NCBI RefSeq assembly: GCF_022179245.1 | Contig: NZ_BPQM01000007.1 | Coordinates: 1 to 56,504 of the forward strand | DNA length: 56,504 bases | Source of the DNA: Methylobacterium gregans | Lineage (GTDB): Bacteria; Pseudomonadota; Alphaproteobacteria; Rhizobiales; Beijerinckiaceae | Direction: 5' to 3' | Shown here: positions 31,448 to 39,388 of the stretch, one piece after another | Layout: each line of letters starts with the position of its first letter | How positions within the stretch are numbered: position 1 is the stretch's first letter | Program-made: the position numbers and the translations under genes | Notes under the pieces: model-generated | Told to the model about the DNA's origin: nothing | Seen by the model: only the letters and a program-made list of their open reading frames with translations | Database searches by the model: none

Positions 31448-32002
31448 ATGGCAAAGCAGTTTCGGGAGATCGGCGACACGCTCAAGAATTTTATAGCGTC
31501 GCAAAAGATATTCTTTACCGGCTCCGCGGCGTCGGGTTCGCGGGTCAATATCTCGCCGCGCTCGACCGATCATCTTCACGTGCTCGGCCCCAACGAGGTC
31601 GCGTATCTGGATCTAACTGGGAGCGGCAGCGAAACGGCTGCCCACGTGAAGGCCGACGGTGCGCTGACCCTCATGCTGTGCGCGTTCGACGGCACCCCGA
31701 TGATCCTGCGCCTCTACGGAAAGGGTCGCATCGCGTTGCGGGGAACGCCTGCCTACGCGGCTTTTCTCGATCGCTTATACGGGGGCGCAGAACCGCCCGG
31801 GGCCCGCCAGATCGTCTGTCTCGATATCGATCTCGTACAGACGAGCTGCGGCTTCGCGGTGCCGCTCTTCGACCATGTCGGCGAGCGGTCCGTTCTCGAC
31901 CGCTGGGCCGAGGCCAAGGGTGAGGAGGGGCTGCGCGCCTACCGGGCCGAGAAGAACGCGGTCAGCATCGACGGCCTGCCCACGGGCTTCCGCGATCCTT
32001 GA
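31448..32002 (+). CDS. Pyridoxamine 5'-phosphate oxidase-like (PPOX-fold) protein
   Basis: A 184-residue flavin-type split-barrel protein. Typical elements are an N-terminal helix with Lys-Asn-Phe-Ile-Ala-Ser-Gln-Lys-Ile-Phe-Phe, then Gly-Ser-Arg-Val-Asn-Ile-Ser-Pro, Val-Ala-Tyr-Leu-Asp-Leu-Thr-Gly and Leu-Tyr-Gly-Lys-Gly-Arg. Members bind FMN, F420 or heme; the cofactor and substrate cannot be told from sequence. ATG 31448 has GAGG 5-6 bases upstream. The first 30 codons use more A/T-ending codons than their surroundings. It is transcribed alone, converging on hdaA. Confidence 0.85.
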   Translation: MAKQFREIGDTLKNFIASQKIFFTGSAASGSRVNISPRSTDHLHVLGPNEVAYLDLTGSGSETAAHVKADGALTLMLCAFDGTPMILRLYGKGRIALRGTPAYAAFLDRLYGGAEPPGARQIVCLDIDLVQTSCGFAVPLFDHVGERSVLDRWAEAKGEEGLRAYRAEKNAVSIDGLPTGFRDP

Positions 32003-32053
32003 CGTTGTGTCGATGGCGGCAAGCGCGCTCCCAGGATCGAGCGGAACGCGCCG

Positions 32054-32773
32054 CTAATCCTCCGACACGTCTTCCGAGACGTCCTCGCCGCCGCCCATGC
32101 GCTCCAGCACGGCGAGCGCCAGCGGCTTGGTGATGCGGCGCCCGCGGCCCAGGGCGTCGCGGTCGAGTTCCGCCACCACCTCGCGGGCGCGGCCGAGCGA
32201 GCGGTCGAGGCGCAGTGCCAGCGCGTCGATCACCCCGAGATCGACCACGAGCTGGCGGTCCACGAAGAGTTTGACGATCACCGCCCGCAGGAGCGCGTCG
32301 TCCGGGGCGAGGATCGCCGCCGAGGGCGCCAGACGCAGGCGCGAGCGCAGGTCCGCGGTGGCGAGGCCGATGGCCTCGATCGGCTGCCCGCTCGTCATCA
32401 GGACCGGCGCCCGGCGCTCGCGGGCGAGGTTGAGGAGGTGGAACAGGGCGGCCTCGTCGGCGCGCTCCGCGCGGTCGACGTCCTCGATCACCAGGGCGCC
32501 GTTCGAGACGAGGTGGCCGACATCCGCCCGGCCGATCCCGGCGGCCGGCACGGTCCAGGCGTGGGCGCGCGTCGCCCAGATCGAGGCGAGATGGCTCTTG
32601 CCGCTGCCTGCCGGACCGGTGAGCAGCAGCACGGTATCGGGCCAGTCCGGCCAGGCCTCGATCAGGGCGTAGGCCGCCTCGTTGGCTGGGCCGACCAGGA
32701 AGTCCTCCCGGCCGTAACGGGGATCGAGCGGCAGGTCGAAGGTGAGCTGACGGGGCGGTGCGGTGTCGCGCAT
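32054..32773 (-). CDS. hdaA: DnaA-regulating AAA+ protein HdaA
   Basis: A 239-residue DnaA-related ATPase. The sliding-clamp-binding motif Gln-Leu-Thr-Phe-Asp-Leu-Pro is at residues 9-15, Walker A is Gly-Pro-Ala-Gly-Ser-Gly-Lys-Ser at 53-60, and Walker B includes Glu97-Asp98. There is no DNA-binding domain IV, which separates it from DnaA. With the clamp it should stimulate hydrolysis of DnaA-ATP and so limit replication initiation, as shown for Caulobacter HdaA. The C-terminus ends in a 12-base tandem repeat coding Asp-Val-Ser-Glu twice. It lies 40 bases after the PerM-type gene on the same strand. Confidence 0.9.
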   Translation of the reverse strand: MRDTAPPRQLTFDLPLDPRYGREDFLVGPANEAAYALIEAWPDWPDTVLLLTGPAGSGKSHLASIWATRAHAWTVPAAGIGRADVGHLVSNGALVIEDVDRAERADEAALFHLLNLARERRAPVLMTSGQPIEAIGLATADLRSRLRLAPSAAILAPDDALLRAVIVKLFVDRQLVVDLGVIDALALRLDRSLGRAREVVAELDRDALGRGRRITKPLALAVLERMGGGEDVSEDVSED

Positions 32774-32813
32774 GGGACCGCTTATACACCTGGACGGACG
32801 GCGATGGCGTGCC

Positions 32814-33911
32814 TCACGGTTCCCGGCGCCCGACCTCGATGAGCACCGGCGCCTCGGCGTGGTAGAGCCGGCTCTGCAGGTATTGCCGCAGGGCGAAGCG
32901 CACCAGCACGCCGATGGAGGCGGCGACCGGCACGGCCAGCAGCAGGCCGAGGAAGCCGAAGAGCGAGCCGAAGGCGAGCAGTGCGAACATCAGCCAGACC
33001 GGGTGCAGGCCGACCGAGTCGCCGACGAGCTTGGGCGAGATGATGTTGCCCTCCAGGAACTGGCCCACCAAGAACACCCCGATGGTGAGCCCGATATGCA
33101 GCCAGTCCGAGCCCGGCCAGAACTGCACCAGCGCGACGCCGACCGAGAGCAGGAAGCCGGTGAGCGTGCCGACATACGGGATGAAGGTGAGGAAGCCCGA
33201 GATCAGGCCGATCAGCACCCCGAAATTCAGCCCGACCAGCCAGAGCCCGACCGCGTAGAAGGTGCCGAGGATCAGGCAGACGAGCGTCTGGCCGCGCACG
33301 AAGCCGATGATGGCCCGGTCGATCTGGGCGGCGAGGCCCCGCACGGTGGTGCGGTGGCGGGGCGGCACCCAGCCGTCGATCGACGCGACCATGCGGTCCC
33401 AGTCGACCAAGATGTAGAAGGCCACGACCGGCGTCACCACGAGGAGCGAGGCGATCGAGATCAGCGCCTGACTGCCGCTCCAGAGGGATTTCAGGAAGGC
33501 GAGGAGCCAGGTCACGCCCTGGCTCGCGAGCGTGCCGACGGAGGATTGCAGCTCGTTGATCGCGTCCGCCCCGCCGAGGCGCTGGAGGAGCGGGCCGGCG
33601 CGCTCGGCCAGGATCGCCTGCAGCCGGGCTACCATCTGGGGCAGGCTCGCGATCAGCGCGGCGATCTGGTTGGCGACGAGCGGCACGAGGAGGAGCAGGC
33701 TCACCACCAGCCCCACGACGAAGAGCGCCAGGATGAGGAGGCTCGCGGCGAGGCGCCCGAGGCCGAGCCGCTCCAGCCGGTCGGCGAGCGGGTCGAGCAG
33801 GTAGGCCAGGGCGATGCCGGCCACGAAGGGCAGCATCACGTCGCGCAGGAGGTAGATCAGCAGGCTCAAGGCCACGAGCGCCGCCAGCCCGATCACTGCC
33901 CGTGCGCGCAT
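32814..33911 (-). CDS. AI-2E/PerM-family transporter
   Basis: A 365-residue inner-membrane protein with about eight hydrophobic segments, including two near the N-terminus separated by a short loop, a long soluble middle part, and a C-terminal cluster with [14 protein letters not shown]. That last tract and the late [12 protein letters not shown] are diagnostic of the family. Members include the AI-2 exporter TqsA and Na+/H+ antiporters, so the substrate is not assigned. The gene is commonly found beside hdaA and purM in this group of bacteria, as here. Confidence 0.9.
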   Translation of the reverse strand: MRARAVIGLAALVALSLLIYLLRDVMLPFVAGIALAYLLDPLADRLERLGLGRLAASLLILALFVVGLVVSLLLLVPLVANQIAALIASLPQMVARLQAILAERAGPLLQRLGGADAINELQSSVGTLASQGVTWLLAFLKSLWSGSQALISIASLLVVTPVVAFYILVDWDRMVASIDGWVPPRHRTTVRGLAAQIDRAIIGFVRGQTLVCLILGTFYAVGLWLVGLNFGVLIGLISGFLTFIPYVGTLTGFLLSVGVALVQFWPGSDWLHIGLTIGVFLVGQFLEGNIISPKLVGDSVGLHPVWLMFALLAFGSLFGFLGLLLAVPVAASIGVLVRFALRQYLQSRLYHAEAPVLIEVGRREP

Positions 33912-34090
33912 CGCCGGCCCTCCCCCTTCCTGCCCGGTCGGAGAGTGGGAACGCGGTCCCGCACGGTCAAGGCTGCGCCCCGTACCGACCGCGTGGAGGT
34001 GGATGCCGCGGAATTCTTGGACCCCGCGGGTTCGACGGCGCGGCGCTTTGGGCTAAAGAGCCCCTGACCGAGACGAGGATACGGGCGCCG

Positions 34091-35158
34091 ATGACGGCCG
34101 AGAACGAGAATGGGCTGACCTACGCGCAAGCCGGCGTCGACATCGACGCGGGCAACGCGTTGGTCGATGCGATCAAGCCGCTGGTGCGCGCCACGCGCCG
34201 GCCGGGCGCGGATGCGGAGATCGGCGGCTTCGGCGGCCTGTTCGACCTGAAGGCTGCGGGCTTCAAGGACCCGATCCTGGTGGCGGCCAATGACGGCGTC
34301 GGCACCAAGGTGAAGATCGCGATCGAGACGAACCGCCACGCCACGATCGGCATCGACCTCGTGGCGATGTGCGTGAACGACCTCGTGGTGCAGGGCGCCG
34401 AGCCCCTGTTCTTCCTCGACTACTACGCCACCGGCAAGCTCGTGCCGGGCGTCGGCGCCGACATCGTGCGCGGCATCGCCGAGGGCTGCCGACAGGCGGG
34501 CTGCGCGCTGATCGGCGGTGAGACCGCCGAGATGCCGGGCCTCTACGGCGGCCAGGACTACGACCTCGCGGGCTTCGCGGTGGGCGCGGCCGAGCGCGGC
34601 ACGCTGCTGCCGAAGCCGGGCATCGCGGCGGGCGACCTCGTGCTGGGCCTGCCCTCCTCGGGCGTGCACTCGAACGGCTTCTCGCTGGTGCGCCGCATCG
34701 TGGCCCGCACGGGTCTGGCCTGGGACGCCCCCGCCCCCTTCGAGACGGGGCGCTCGCTCGGCGAGGCACTCCTAGAGCCGACCCGGATCTACGTGAAGCC
34801 GCTGCTCGCCGCTTTGAAGGCGACCGACGGCATCAAGGCTCTCGCCCACATCACGGGCGGCGGCTTCCCCGACAACCTGCCCCGCGTGCTGCCGGACGAT
34901 GTCGGCATCGCGGTCGATCTCGACGCCGTGAAGGCGCCCGCGGTCTTCGGCTGGCTCGCCCGCGAGGGCGGCGTCGCCGAGGCCGAGATGCTGCGCACCT
35001 TCAACTGCGGCATCGGCATGGCCGTGGTGATCGATCCCGCCAAGGCGGACGCGGTGATCGCCGCCCTGACCGAGGCCGGCGAGGCGCCGGTCCGGCTCGG
35101 GCGGATCACCCCGCGGGGCGCGGAGCCCGTCACCTTCGAGGGTCGGCTCGCGCTGTGA
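34091..35158 (+). CDS. purM: Phosphoribosylformylglycinamidine cyclo-ligase
   Basis: A 355-residue AIR synthetase that closes the imidazole ring in purine synthesis using ATP. Conserved elements are Tyr-Ala-Gln-Ala-Gly-Val-Asp at the start, Ala-Asn-Asp-Gly-Val-Gly-Thr-Lys and Gly-Gly-Glu-Thr-Ala-Glu-Met-Pro-Gly, followed by the Ser-Ser-Gly-Val-His-Ser-Asn-Gly segment. ATG 34091 gives the usual N-terminus; the frame is open further upstream without homology. Its stop overlaps the GTG start of purN by four bases. Confidence 0.98.
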   Translation: MTAENENGLTYAQAGVDIDAGNALVDAIKPLVRATRRPGADAEIGGFGGLFDLKAAGFKDPILVAANDGVGTKVKIAIETNRHATIGIDLVAMCVNDLVVQGAEPLFFLDYYATGKLVPGVGADIVRGIAEGCRQAGCALIGGETAEMPGLYGGQDYDLAGFAVGAAERGTLLPKPGIAAGDLVLGLPSSGVHSNGFSLVRRIVARTGLAWDAPAPFETGRSLGEALLEPTRIYVKPLLAALKATDGIKALAHITGGGFPDNLPRVLPDDVGIAVDLDAVKAPAVFGWLAREGGVAEAEMLRTFNCGIGMAVVIDPAKADAVIAALTEAGEAPVRLGRITPRGAEPVTFEGRLAL

Positions 35159-35811
35159 GCACGGTGGCCAAGACCCGCGTCGCGATCCTGATCTCGGGCC
35201 GCGGCTCGAACATGGTCTCGCTGATCGAGGCGGCGCGCGCGCGCGACTTCCCGGCCGAGATCGTGCTCGTGCTGTCGAACCGGCCGGACGCCGCCGGCCT
35301 CGCCCGCGCGGCGGAGGCCGGCATCGCCGTGAAGGCGGTGGACCACACGGCCTATCCGGACCGCGTGAGCTTCGACGCGGCGCTCGACGCGGAACTGCGC
35401 GCCGCCGGGATCGAGCTGGTGTGTCTCGCCGGCTTCATGCGGATCTTCACCCCCGGCTTCGTCGAGGGCTGGGCGGGCCGGATGCTCAACATCCATCCCT
35501 CGCTGCTGCCCTTGTTCAAGGGCACGCACACGCACGAGCGGGCGCTGGAGGCCGGCGTGCGGCTGCACGGCTGCACGGTGCACTACGTGGTGCCGGAACT
35601 CGATGCCGGCCCGATCGTCGCCCAGGCGGCGGTGCCGGTGCGGGCTGGCGACGACGCCGACAGCCTCGCGGCCCGGGTGATCGTGCAGGAGCACCGGCTC
35701 TACCCGGCGGCGCTCGCCCTGGTGGCGGGCGGCCATGCCCGGCTGGACGGCGACCGCGTGGTCTTCACGGACGAGACCGCCCAGGCGGACGGCGCCCTTC
35801 TCAGCCTGTAG
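35155..35811 (+). CDS. purN: Phosphoribosylglycinamide formyltransferase
   Basis: A 218-residue GAR transformylase that uses 10-formyltetrahydrofolate. The phosphate-binding Ser-Gly-Arg-Gly-Ser-Asn is at the N-terminus; the catalytic segment is Asn-Ile-His-Pro-Ser-Leu-Leu-Pro, with Gly-Cys-Thr-Val-His-Tyr-Val and Asp-Ala-Gly-Pro-Ile further on. It starts at GTG inside GTGA, coupled to purM. Two hairpins follow its stop. Confidence 0.98.
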   Translation: MSTVAKTRVAILISGRGSNMVSLIEAARARDFPAEIVLVLSNRPDAAGLARAAEAGIAVKAVDHTAYPDRVSFDAALDAELRAAGIELVCLAGFMRIFTPGFVEGWAGRMLNIHPSLLPLFKGTHTHERALEAGVRLHGCTVHYVVPELDAGPIVAQAAVPVRAGDDADSLAARVIVQEHRLYPAALALVAGGHARLDGDRVVFTDETAQADGALLSL

Positions 35812-35819
35812 GGGGATCC

Positions 35820-35867
35820 CGAAGGGCCTTCAGGCCCTTCGGCGGGGTATCGGGGCAGAGCCCCGAT
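35820..35867 (+). terminator. Double hairpin after purN, probable transcript end
   Basis: There are two perfect stems: CGAAGGGCC with GGCCCTTCG around a TTCA loop (35820-35841), and ATCGGGGC with GCCCCGAT around AGA (35849-35867). Neither is followed by a T run. The sequence type looks like a dispersed extragenic palindrome. It lies between the convergent purN and the small secreted-protein gene. Confidence 0.6.
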
Positions 35868-35900
35868 CCCTTGGCCTGATCCCTTGGCCCCGATCTCAGC

Positions 35901-36263
35901 TCAGACCGGCCGCTGCAGCTTGCAGGCGTCGAGCGCGCCGAGCGCCTTGGCGCGGGCCGAGTCGTTGAAGTAGCCGGTGGTGCGGTAGGACTCGATCTCG
36001 GCGTCGTCGAGGCTGCGCATGGTGCGGCTGGCGTAGCAGCCGCAGGGGCGCTCGAGCGAAGACTCGGAGGCGCTGGTCATCCGGGCCTGGACGACCGCGC
36101 AGGCGCGGCGAACGCGGGCCTCGAGGTTGGCCTTCGGCGCGGTGCGCAGCGCCGGATCGGGCTGGTACTGCTCGAAGGGCGCCGAGGAGCCGCCGGCGAG
36201 GGCCGCGGTGGCGCCGAGCGCCAGGAGGCCGGCGGCGAGCGTGAGGGACAGGCGGCGGATCAT
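35901..36263 (-). CDS. Small secreted cysteine-containing protein, unknown
   Basis: A 120-residue protein with a clear Sec signal peptide (Arg-Arg start, a Leu/Ala core, and cleavage after Ala-Leu-Ala around residue 23). The mature part has five Cys or fewer, arranged Arg-Ala-Cys-Ala, Pro-Cys-Gly-Cys-Tyr and Ala-Cys-Lys, probably forming disulfides in the periplasm. No family is recognised; the Cys-Gly-Cys pair in a helical context recalls small periplasmic proteins found across Methylobacteriaceae. It is upstream of ndk in reverse order (35901-36263, then ndk at 36441) but separated from it by the ndk terminator, so it is probably transcribed alone. Confidence 0.75.
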   Translation of the reverse strand: MIRRLSLTLAAGLLALGATAALAGGSSAPFEQYQPDPALRTAPKANLEARVRRACAVVQARMTSASESSLERPCGCYASRTMRSLDDAEIESYRTTGYFNDSARAKALGALDACKLQRPV

Positions 36264-36377
36264 GGAGACAGTCCGGGGACGGTGAAGCTTGACCGTGTCC
36301 TTGGACGCCCCGCCGGACTCGCCGTCAATGGCCGCACCGCCACACCGCCCGGCATTCGGACCGGCCGCGCCCGGCCC

Positions 36378-36413
36378 GAAAAAAGAGAGGCCGCCGGTGT
36401 AACCCGGCGGCCT
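36378..36413 (-). terminator. Rho-independent terminator of ndk
   Basis: A perfect 10-bp stem, 36388-36397 pairing with 36404-36413, has a 6-base loop. On the minus strand it is followed by CTCTC and then six T residues. It begins 28 bases past the ndk stop codon. Confidence 0.92.
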
Positions 36414-36440
36414 GATCCTGAGCGGTGCGCGGCGTGCGGT

Positions 36441-36863
36441 TCAGCCGACGATGTCGCCGTCCTGGAAGAACTGGGCGATCTCGGCCTTGGCGTTCTCGGC
36501 GCTGTCCGAGCCGTGCACGGTGTTCTCGCCGACCGACTCGGCGAAGAGCTTGCGGATGGTGCCCTCGGCGGCCTGGGCCGGGTTGGTGGCGCCCATCACC
36601 TCACGGTACTTGGCGACGGCGTTCTCGCCCTCGAGCACCTGCACCACGACCGGACCGGAGGTCATGAACTCCACGAGCTCGCCGAAGAAGGGGCGCTCCT
36701 TGTGGATCTCGTAGAACTTTTCCGCCTGCTGGCGGCTCATCTGGATGCGGCGCTGGCCGACGATGCGGAGACCCGCCTTCTCGATCACCGCGTTGACGGC
36801 GCCGGTCAGGTTGCGCCGCGTGGCATCGGGCTTCAGGATGGAGAAGGTGCGCTCGGTGGCCAT
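36441..36863 (-). CDS. ndk: Nucleoside diphosphate kinase
   Basis: A 140-residue enzyme of exactly the usual length. It equilibrates nucleoside di- and triphosphates via phospho-His117 in Asn-Thr-Val-His-Gly-Ser-Asp-Ser. The N-terminal Thr-Phe-Ser-Ile-Leu-Lys-Pro-Asp and the Arg-Asn-Leu-Thr-Gly segment are conserved. ATG 36863 gives the standard N-terminus; the frame remains open upstream. It has its own terminator. Confidence 0.98.
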   Translation of the reverse strand: MATERTFSILKPDATRRNLTGAVNAVIEKAGLRIVGQRRIQMSRQQAEKFYEIHKERPFFGELVEFMTSGPVVVQVLEGENAVAKYREVMGATNPAQAAEGTIRKLFAESVGENTVHGSDSAENAKAEIAQFFQDGDIVG

Positions 36864-37116
36864 GCTGGCGGTGTCCGTATTTTTCGAGGAAGAGGTTCGG
36901 CGGCTTGTCCGTCGGGCGAAAAGCCGTTGCGCCGCCGGGCTTATAGCGGCCCACCCCTGCCCTCTCAACCCGCGTGCCGCCCTCCTGTCGCGCAAGCGCG
37001 GCCATGGCTTCGCTGCAACAGGGCCGAAAAATCGCCCGATTGCGACGGCGTAGTCGCTTGCAGACGTTCCGCCCGCCCACGGCGCGCCCCGCGCGCCCAG
37101 CCTCGGAGACTTCCGC

Positions 37117-37638
37117 ATGCGCCTCGCCCTCGGCTCCGCTGCCCTCCTGCTCGCCGGCCTCGGCTCCGCCTCCGCGGAGGCGCCGAAGGATCCCAGCGGC
37201 ACCTGGCTGACCGGCGACGGCCGCGCCAAGATCCGCATCGACCGCTGCGGTCCCGGCCAGAGCCTCGTCTGCGGCAAGGTCGTGTGGCTGAAGGTGCCGA
37301 ACACCGATGCGGGCACCCCACGCACCGATCTGAAGAACCCCGACCCGAAGAAGCGCGCCCGGCCGGTGATCGGCCTGCAGCTCATCGAGGGCCTGAAGCC
37401 CGACGAGGAGAAGTTCTCGGGGGAGCTCTACAACATCGAGGAGGGCAAGACCTATCAGGTCAGCCTGGAGCGCGAGAGCGCCCAGGAGCTCTCGGTCTCG
37501 GGTTGCCTGCTCAAGATCCTCTGCGGCTCGCAGACCTGGACGCGGGTGCCGGACGTGAACCAGCAGGCCGCGATCACACCGCCGGAGGCGCCGAAGCCCG
37601 CCAAGCCCGCCGCGCCGAAGGCCCCCAGGGCCGAGTAG
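37117..37638 (+). CDS. DUF2147 secreted protein
   Basis: A 173-residue protein with a Sec signal peptide (cleavage near Ala-Ser-Ala at about residue 20). The mature domain begins [15 protein letters not shown], typical of DUF2147 proteins, and has the Cys pair in Leu-Val-Cys-Gly-Lys and Leu-Cys-Gly. The C-terminus is a Pro/Ala/Lys-rich tail. The fold is a lipocalin-like barrel in related structures, but no function is established. It diverges from ndk across 253 bases. Confidence 0.88.
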   Translation: MRLALGSAALLLAGLGSASAEAPKDPSGTWLTGDGRAKIRIDRCGPGQSLVCGKVVWLKVPNTDAGTPRTDLKNPDPKKRARPVIGLQLIEGLKPDEEKFSGELYNIEEGKTYQVSLERESAQELSVSGCLLKILCGSQTWTRVPDVNQQAAITPPEAPKPAKPAAPKAPRAE

Positions 37639-37661
37639 GCCCGTGGGCTCGGGCGGTCGCG

Positions 37662-38297
37662 TCAGATCGCGGCCAGCCCGCGCTGCACGGCGGGACGGGC
37701 CAGAACCGTGTCGAGCCAGCGGCGCACGTTCGCGAAGCCCGTGAGGTCGATGCCCTGCTTGCCGTGGAACTTCGCCCAGGTGAGCGTGGCGATGTCGGCG
37801 ATGGAGTAGTCGCCCGCGATGTAGTCCCGTTCCGCGAGCTGTCCGTCGAGCACGCCGTAGAGACGCCGCGCCTCGGCCTCGAACCGGTCGATCGCGTAGG
37901 GGATCTTCTCCGGTGCGTAGATCTTGAAATGGTGGGTCTGCCCGAGCATCGGCCCGAAGCCGCCGACCTGCCAGAACAGCCACTGATCGACCGCCACCCG
38001 CGCCCGCTCGTCCGTCGGGTAGAGGCAGCCGGTCTTGCGCCCGAGATATTGCAGGATGGCGCCTGACTCGAAGATCGTGATCGGCTGAGCCCCCGGCCCG
38101 TCCGGGTCCACGATGGCCGGGATCTTGTTGTTGGGCGAGATCTTCAGGAACTCGGGCGCCATCTGCTCGCCCTTGCCGATGTTCACCGGGATCACGCGGT
38201 AGGGCAGCCCGCACTCCTCCAGCATGATCGGGATCTTCCAGCCGTTCGGCGTACTCCAGGTATGGAGGTCGATGGGCTTGCCCTGGGCGACGGCCAT
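37662..38297 (-). CDS. Glutathione S-transferase family protein (YfcG/YghU-like)
   Basis: A 211-residue cytosolic protein. The N-terminal thioredoxin fold has Trp-Ser-Thr-Pro-Asn-Gly-Trp-Lys, matching the Thr/Asn active site of Nu-class GSTs such as YfcG rather than a catalytic Cys, and the glutathione-binding Asn-Lys-Ile-Pro-Ala-Ile, then Glu-Ser-Gly-Ala-Ile. The all-helical C-terminal domain has Ser-Ile-Ala-Asp-Ile-Ala-Thr. Nu-class proteins act as disulfide reductases with glutathione. Convergent with the DUF2147 gene, 23 bases away. Confidence 0.9.
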   Translation of the reverse strand: MAVAQGKPIDLHTWSTPNGWKIPIMLEECGLPYRVIPVNIGKGEQMAPEFLKISPNNKIPAIVDPDGPGAQPITIFESGAILQYLGRKTGCLYPTDERARVAVDQWLFWQVGGFGPMLGQTHHFKIYAPEKIPYAIDRFEAEARRLYGVLDGQLAERDYIAGDYSIADIATLTWAKFHGKQGIDLTGFANVRRWLDTVLARPAVQRGLAAI

Positions 38298-38619
38298 GGG
38301 TCGGGGCTCCGGCTCGTTCTCGCCGGGCGGCGGACGCCGGGCGAGCCTGTGAGGTTAAGGACGACGCGCGCGTCCGCAAGATCCGATGTGAAGTCCGGCG
38401 TGCCGGCCGGTGGTGGCACCGTCCGCAACGGCCTAGCTAGCCCGGATCCTCCGCTGCGCTCAAGCGCGGTCGACCGCGGGCCGGTGAGACGGGTCCCCGC
38501 ATCCGTCAGGGAATGACGGGGACGAACGCGGCCGGACCCTTGTCCTGGCGATCGGATGGGTCTGAAATCCCAGCGCCCGCCGCGGATCACCCGCGGCTCG
38601 AACGACCGGACCTGTCCCG
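38298..38619. other. Intergenic region upstream of two divergent genes
   Basis: These 322 bases separate the GST gene (minus) and a small secreted-protein gene (plus). The distal half has the pieces GTCCCCG and CGGGGAC flanking a GTCAGGGAATGAC-like core (around 38495-38523), which looks like remains of a dispersed palindrome. I see no ribosome-preceded frame and no clear promoter. Confidence 0.45.
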
Positions 38620-38892
38620 ATGCTCCACCGCCTTCTCGCCGGCGCGGCGCTCGCCCTGCCCCTTCTCGTATCCGCACCGGCCCTGGCGCGGGAGGCGCCC
38701 AAGGAGACCAGCGAGGCCGCCAAGCCCGCGAAGGAGCCGAGCGCCGGCCAGAGCGCGGCGCGGGCCCGGCAGAAGCAGTGCGGGACCGAGTGGCGCGCGC
38801 TCACCGACGCGCAGAAGGCCGCGCAGGGACCCAAATGGCCGCAATACTGGAGCAAGTGCAACAAGCGCCTGAAAGGCAACGACAAAGCCTGA
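38620..38892 (+). CDS. Small secreted PsiF-like protein
   Basis: A 90-residue protein with a Sec signal peptide (His-Arg start, a Leu/Ala core, and cleavage near Ala-Leu-Ala at about 23), then a Lys/Glu/Ala-rich spacer. A C-terminal module has Gln-Lys-Gln-Cys, Glu-Trp-Arg-Ala-Leu, Trp-Pro-Gln-Tyr-Trp and Lys-Cys-Asn-Lys. The Cys-to-Cys spacing and the aromatic pattern resemble the PsiF repeat (phosphate-starvation-inducible in E. coli), though similarity is weak and only one module is present. Function is unknown. Confidence 0.7.
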   Translation: MLHRLLAGAALALPLLVSAPALAREAPKETSEAAKPAKEPSAGQSAARARQKQCGTEWRALTDAQKAAQGPKWPQYWSKCNKRLKGNDKA

Positions 38893-38962
38893 GGAGCCGG
38901 CAACCCGGGGCCTGCCCGCGGGTTCTGATCGGCGGGTGGGCACGAGGCGAGCGCGGAGTCGG

Positions 38963-39388
38963 ATGAACGAGCGGCAGGCGCTTCAGCGCGTGGTGGCGGT
39001 CGGAGCGGTGATCCCGTTCGCCGCCGGCCTCTACGGGGTGCTGTTCGGCGTGAACGGGCTCTCGCCCGGCGTCGAGAGCGTCTCGACGGACAGCCATTTC
39101 CGCTACCTCTCGGGCCTGCTCGCCGGCATCGGCATCCTGTTCTGGACCTGCGTGCCGGGCATCGAATCCAAGGGGCGGCTCTTCCGCTTCCTGACCCTCG
39201 TGGTGGTGCTGGGCGGGCTCGCGCGCCTGCTCGGGCTCTACCTCACCGGCATTCCCTCGTTGACCATGCTGGGCGCCCTTGGCGTGGAACTCGTCGTCAC
39301 CCCGCTGCTCTGCTTCTGGCAGATGCGGGTGGGAACGAAGGCCCGGGACGCGGCCGCCGCACTGCCGGACCCGGGCACCGATGTCTGA
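38963..39388 (+). CDS. DUF4345 membrane protein
   Basis: A 141-residue integral membrane protein with four hydrophobic segments and a motif near residue 45 reading Asp-Ser-His-Phe-Arg-Tyr-Leu-Ser-Gly, which with the following Gly-Ile-Gly-Ile-Leu helix matches DUF4345. ATG 38963 has CGGAG 4 bases upstream. Its last 8 bases overlap the start of the FUSC efflux gene, so it is probably the first gene of that operon. No function is known for the family. Confidence 0.85.
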   Translation: MNERQALQRVVAVGAVIPFAAGLYGVLFGVNGLSPGVESVSTDSHFRYLSGLLAGIGILFWTCVPGIESKGRLFRFLTLVVVLGGLARLLGLYLTGIPSLTMLGALGVELVVTPLLCFWQMRVGTKARDAAAALPDPGTDV

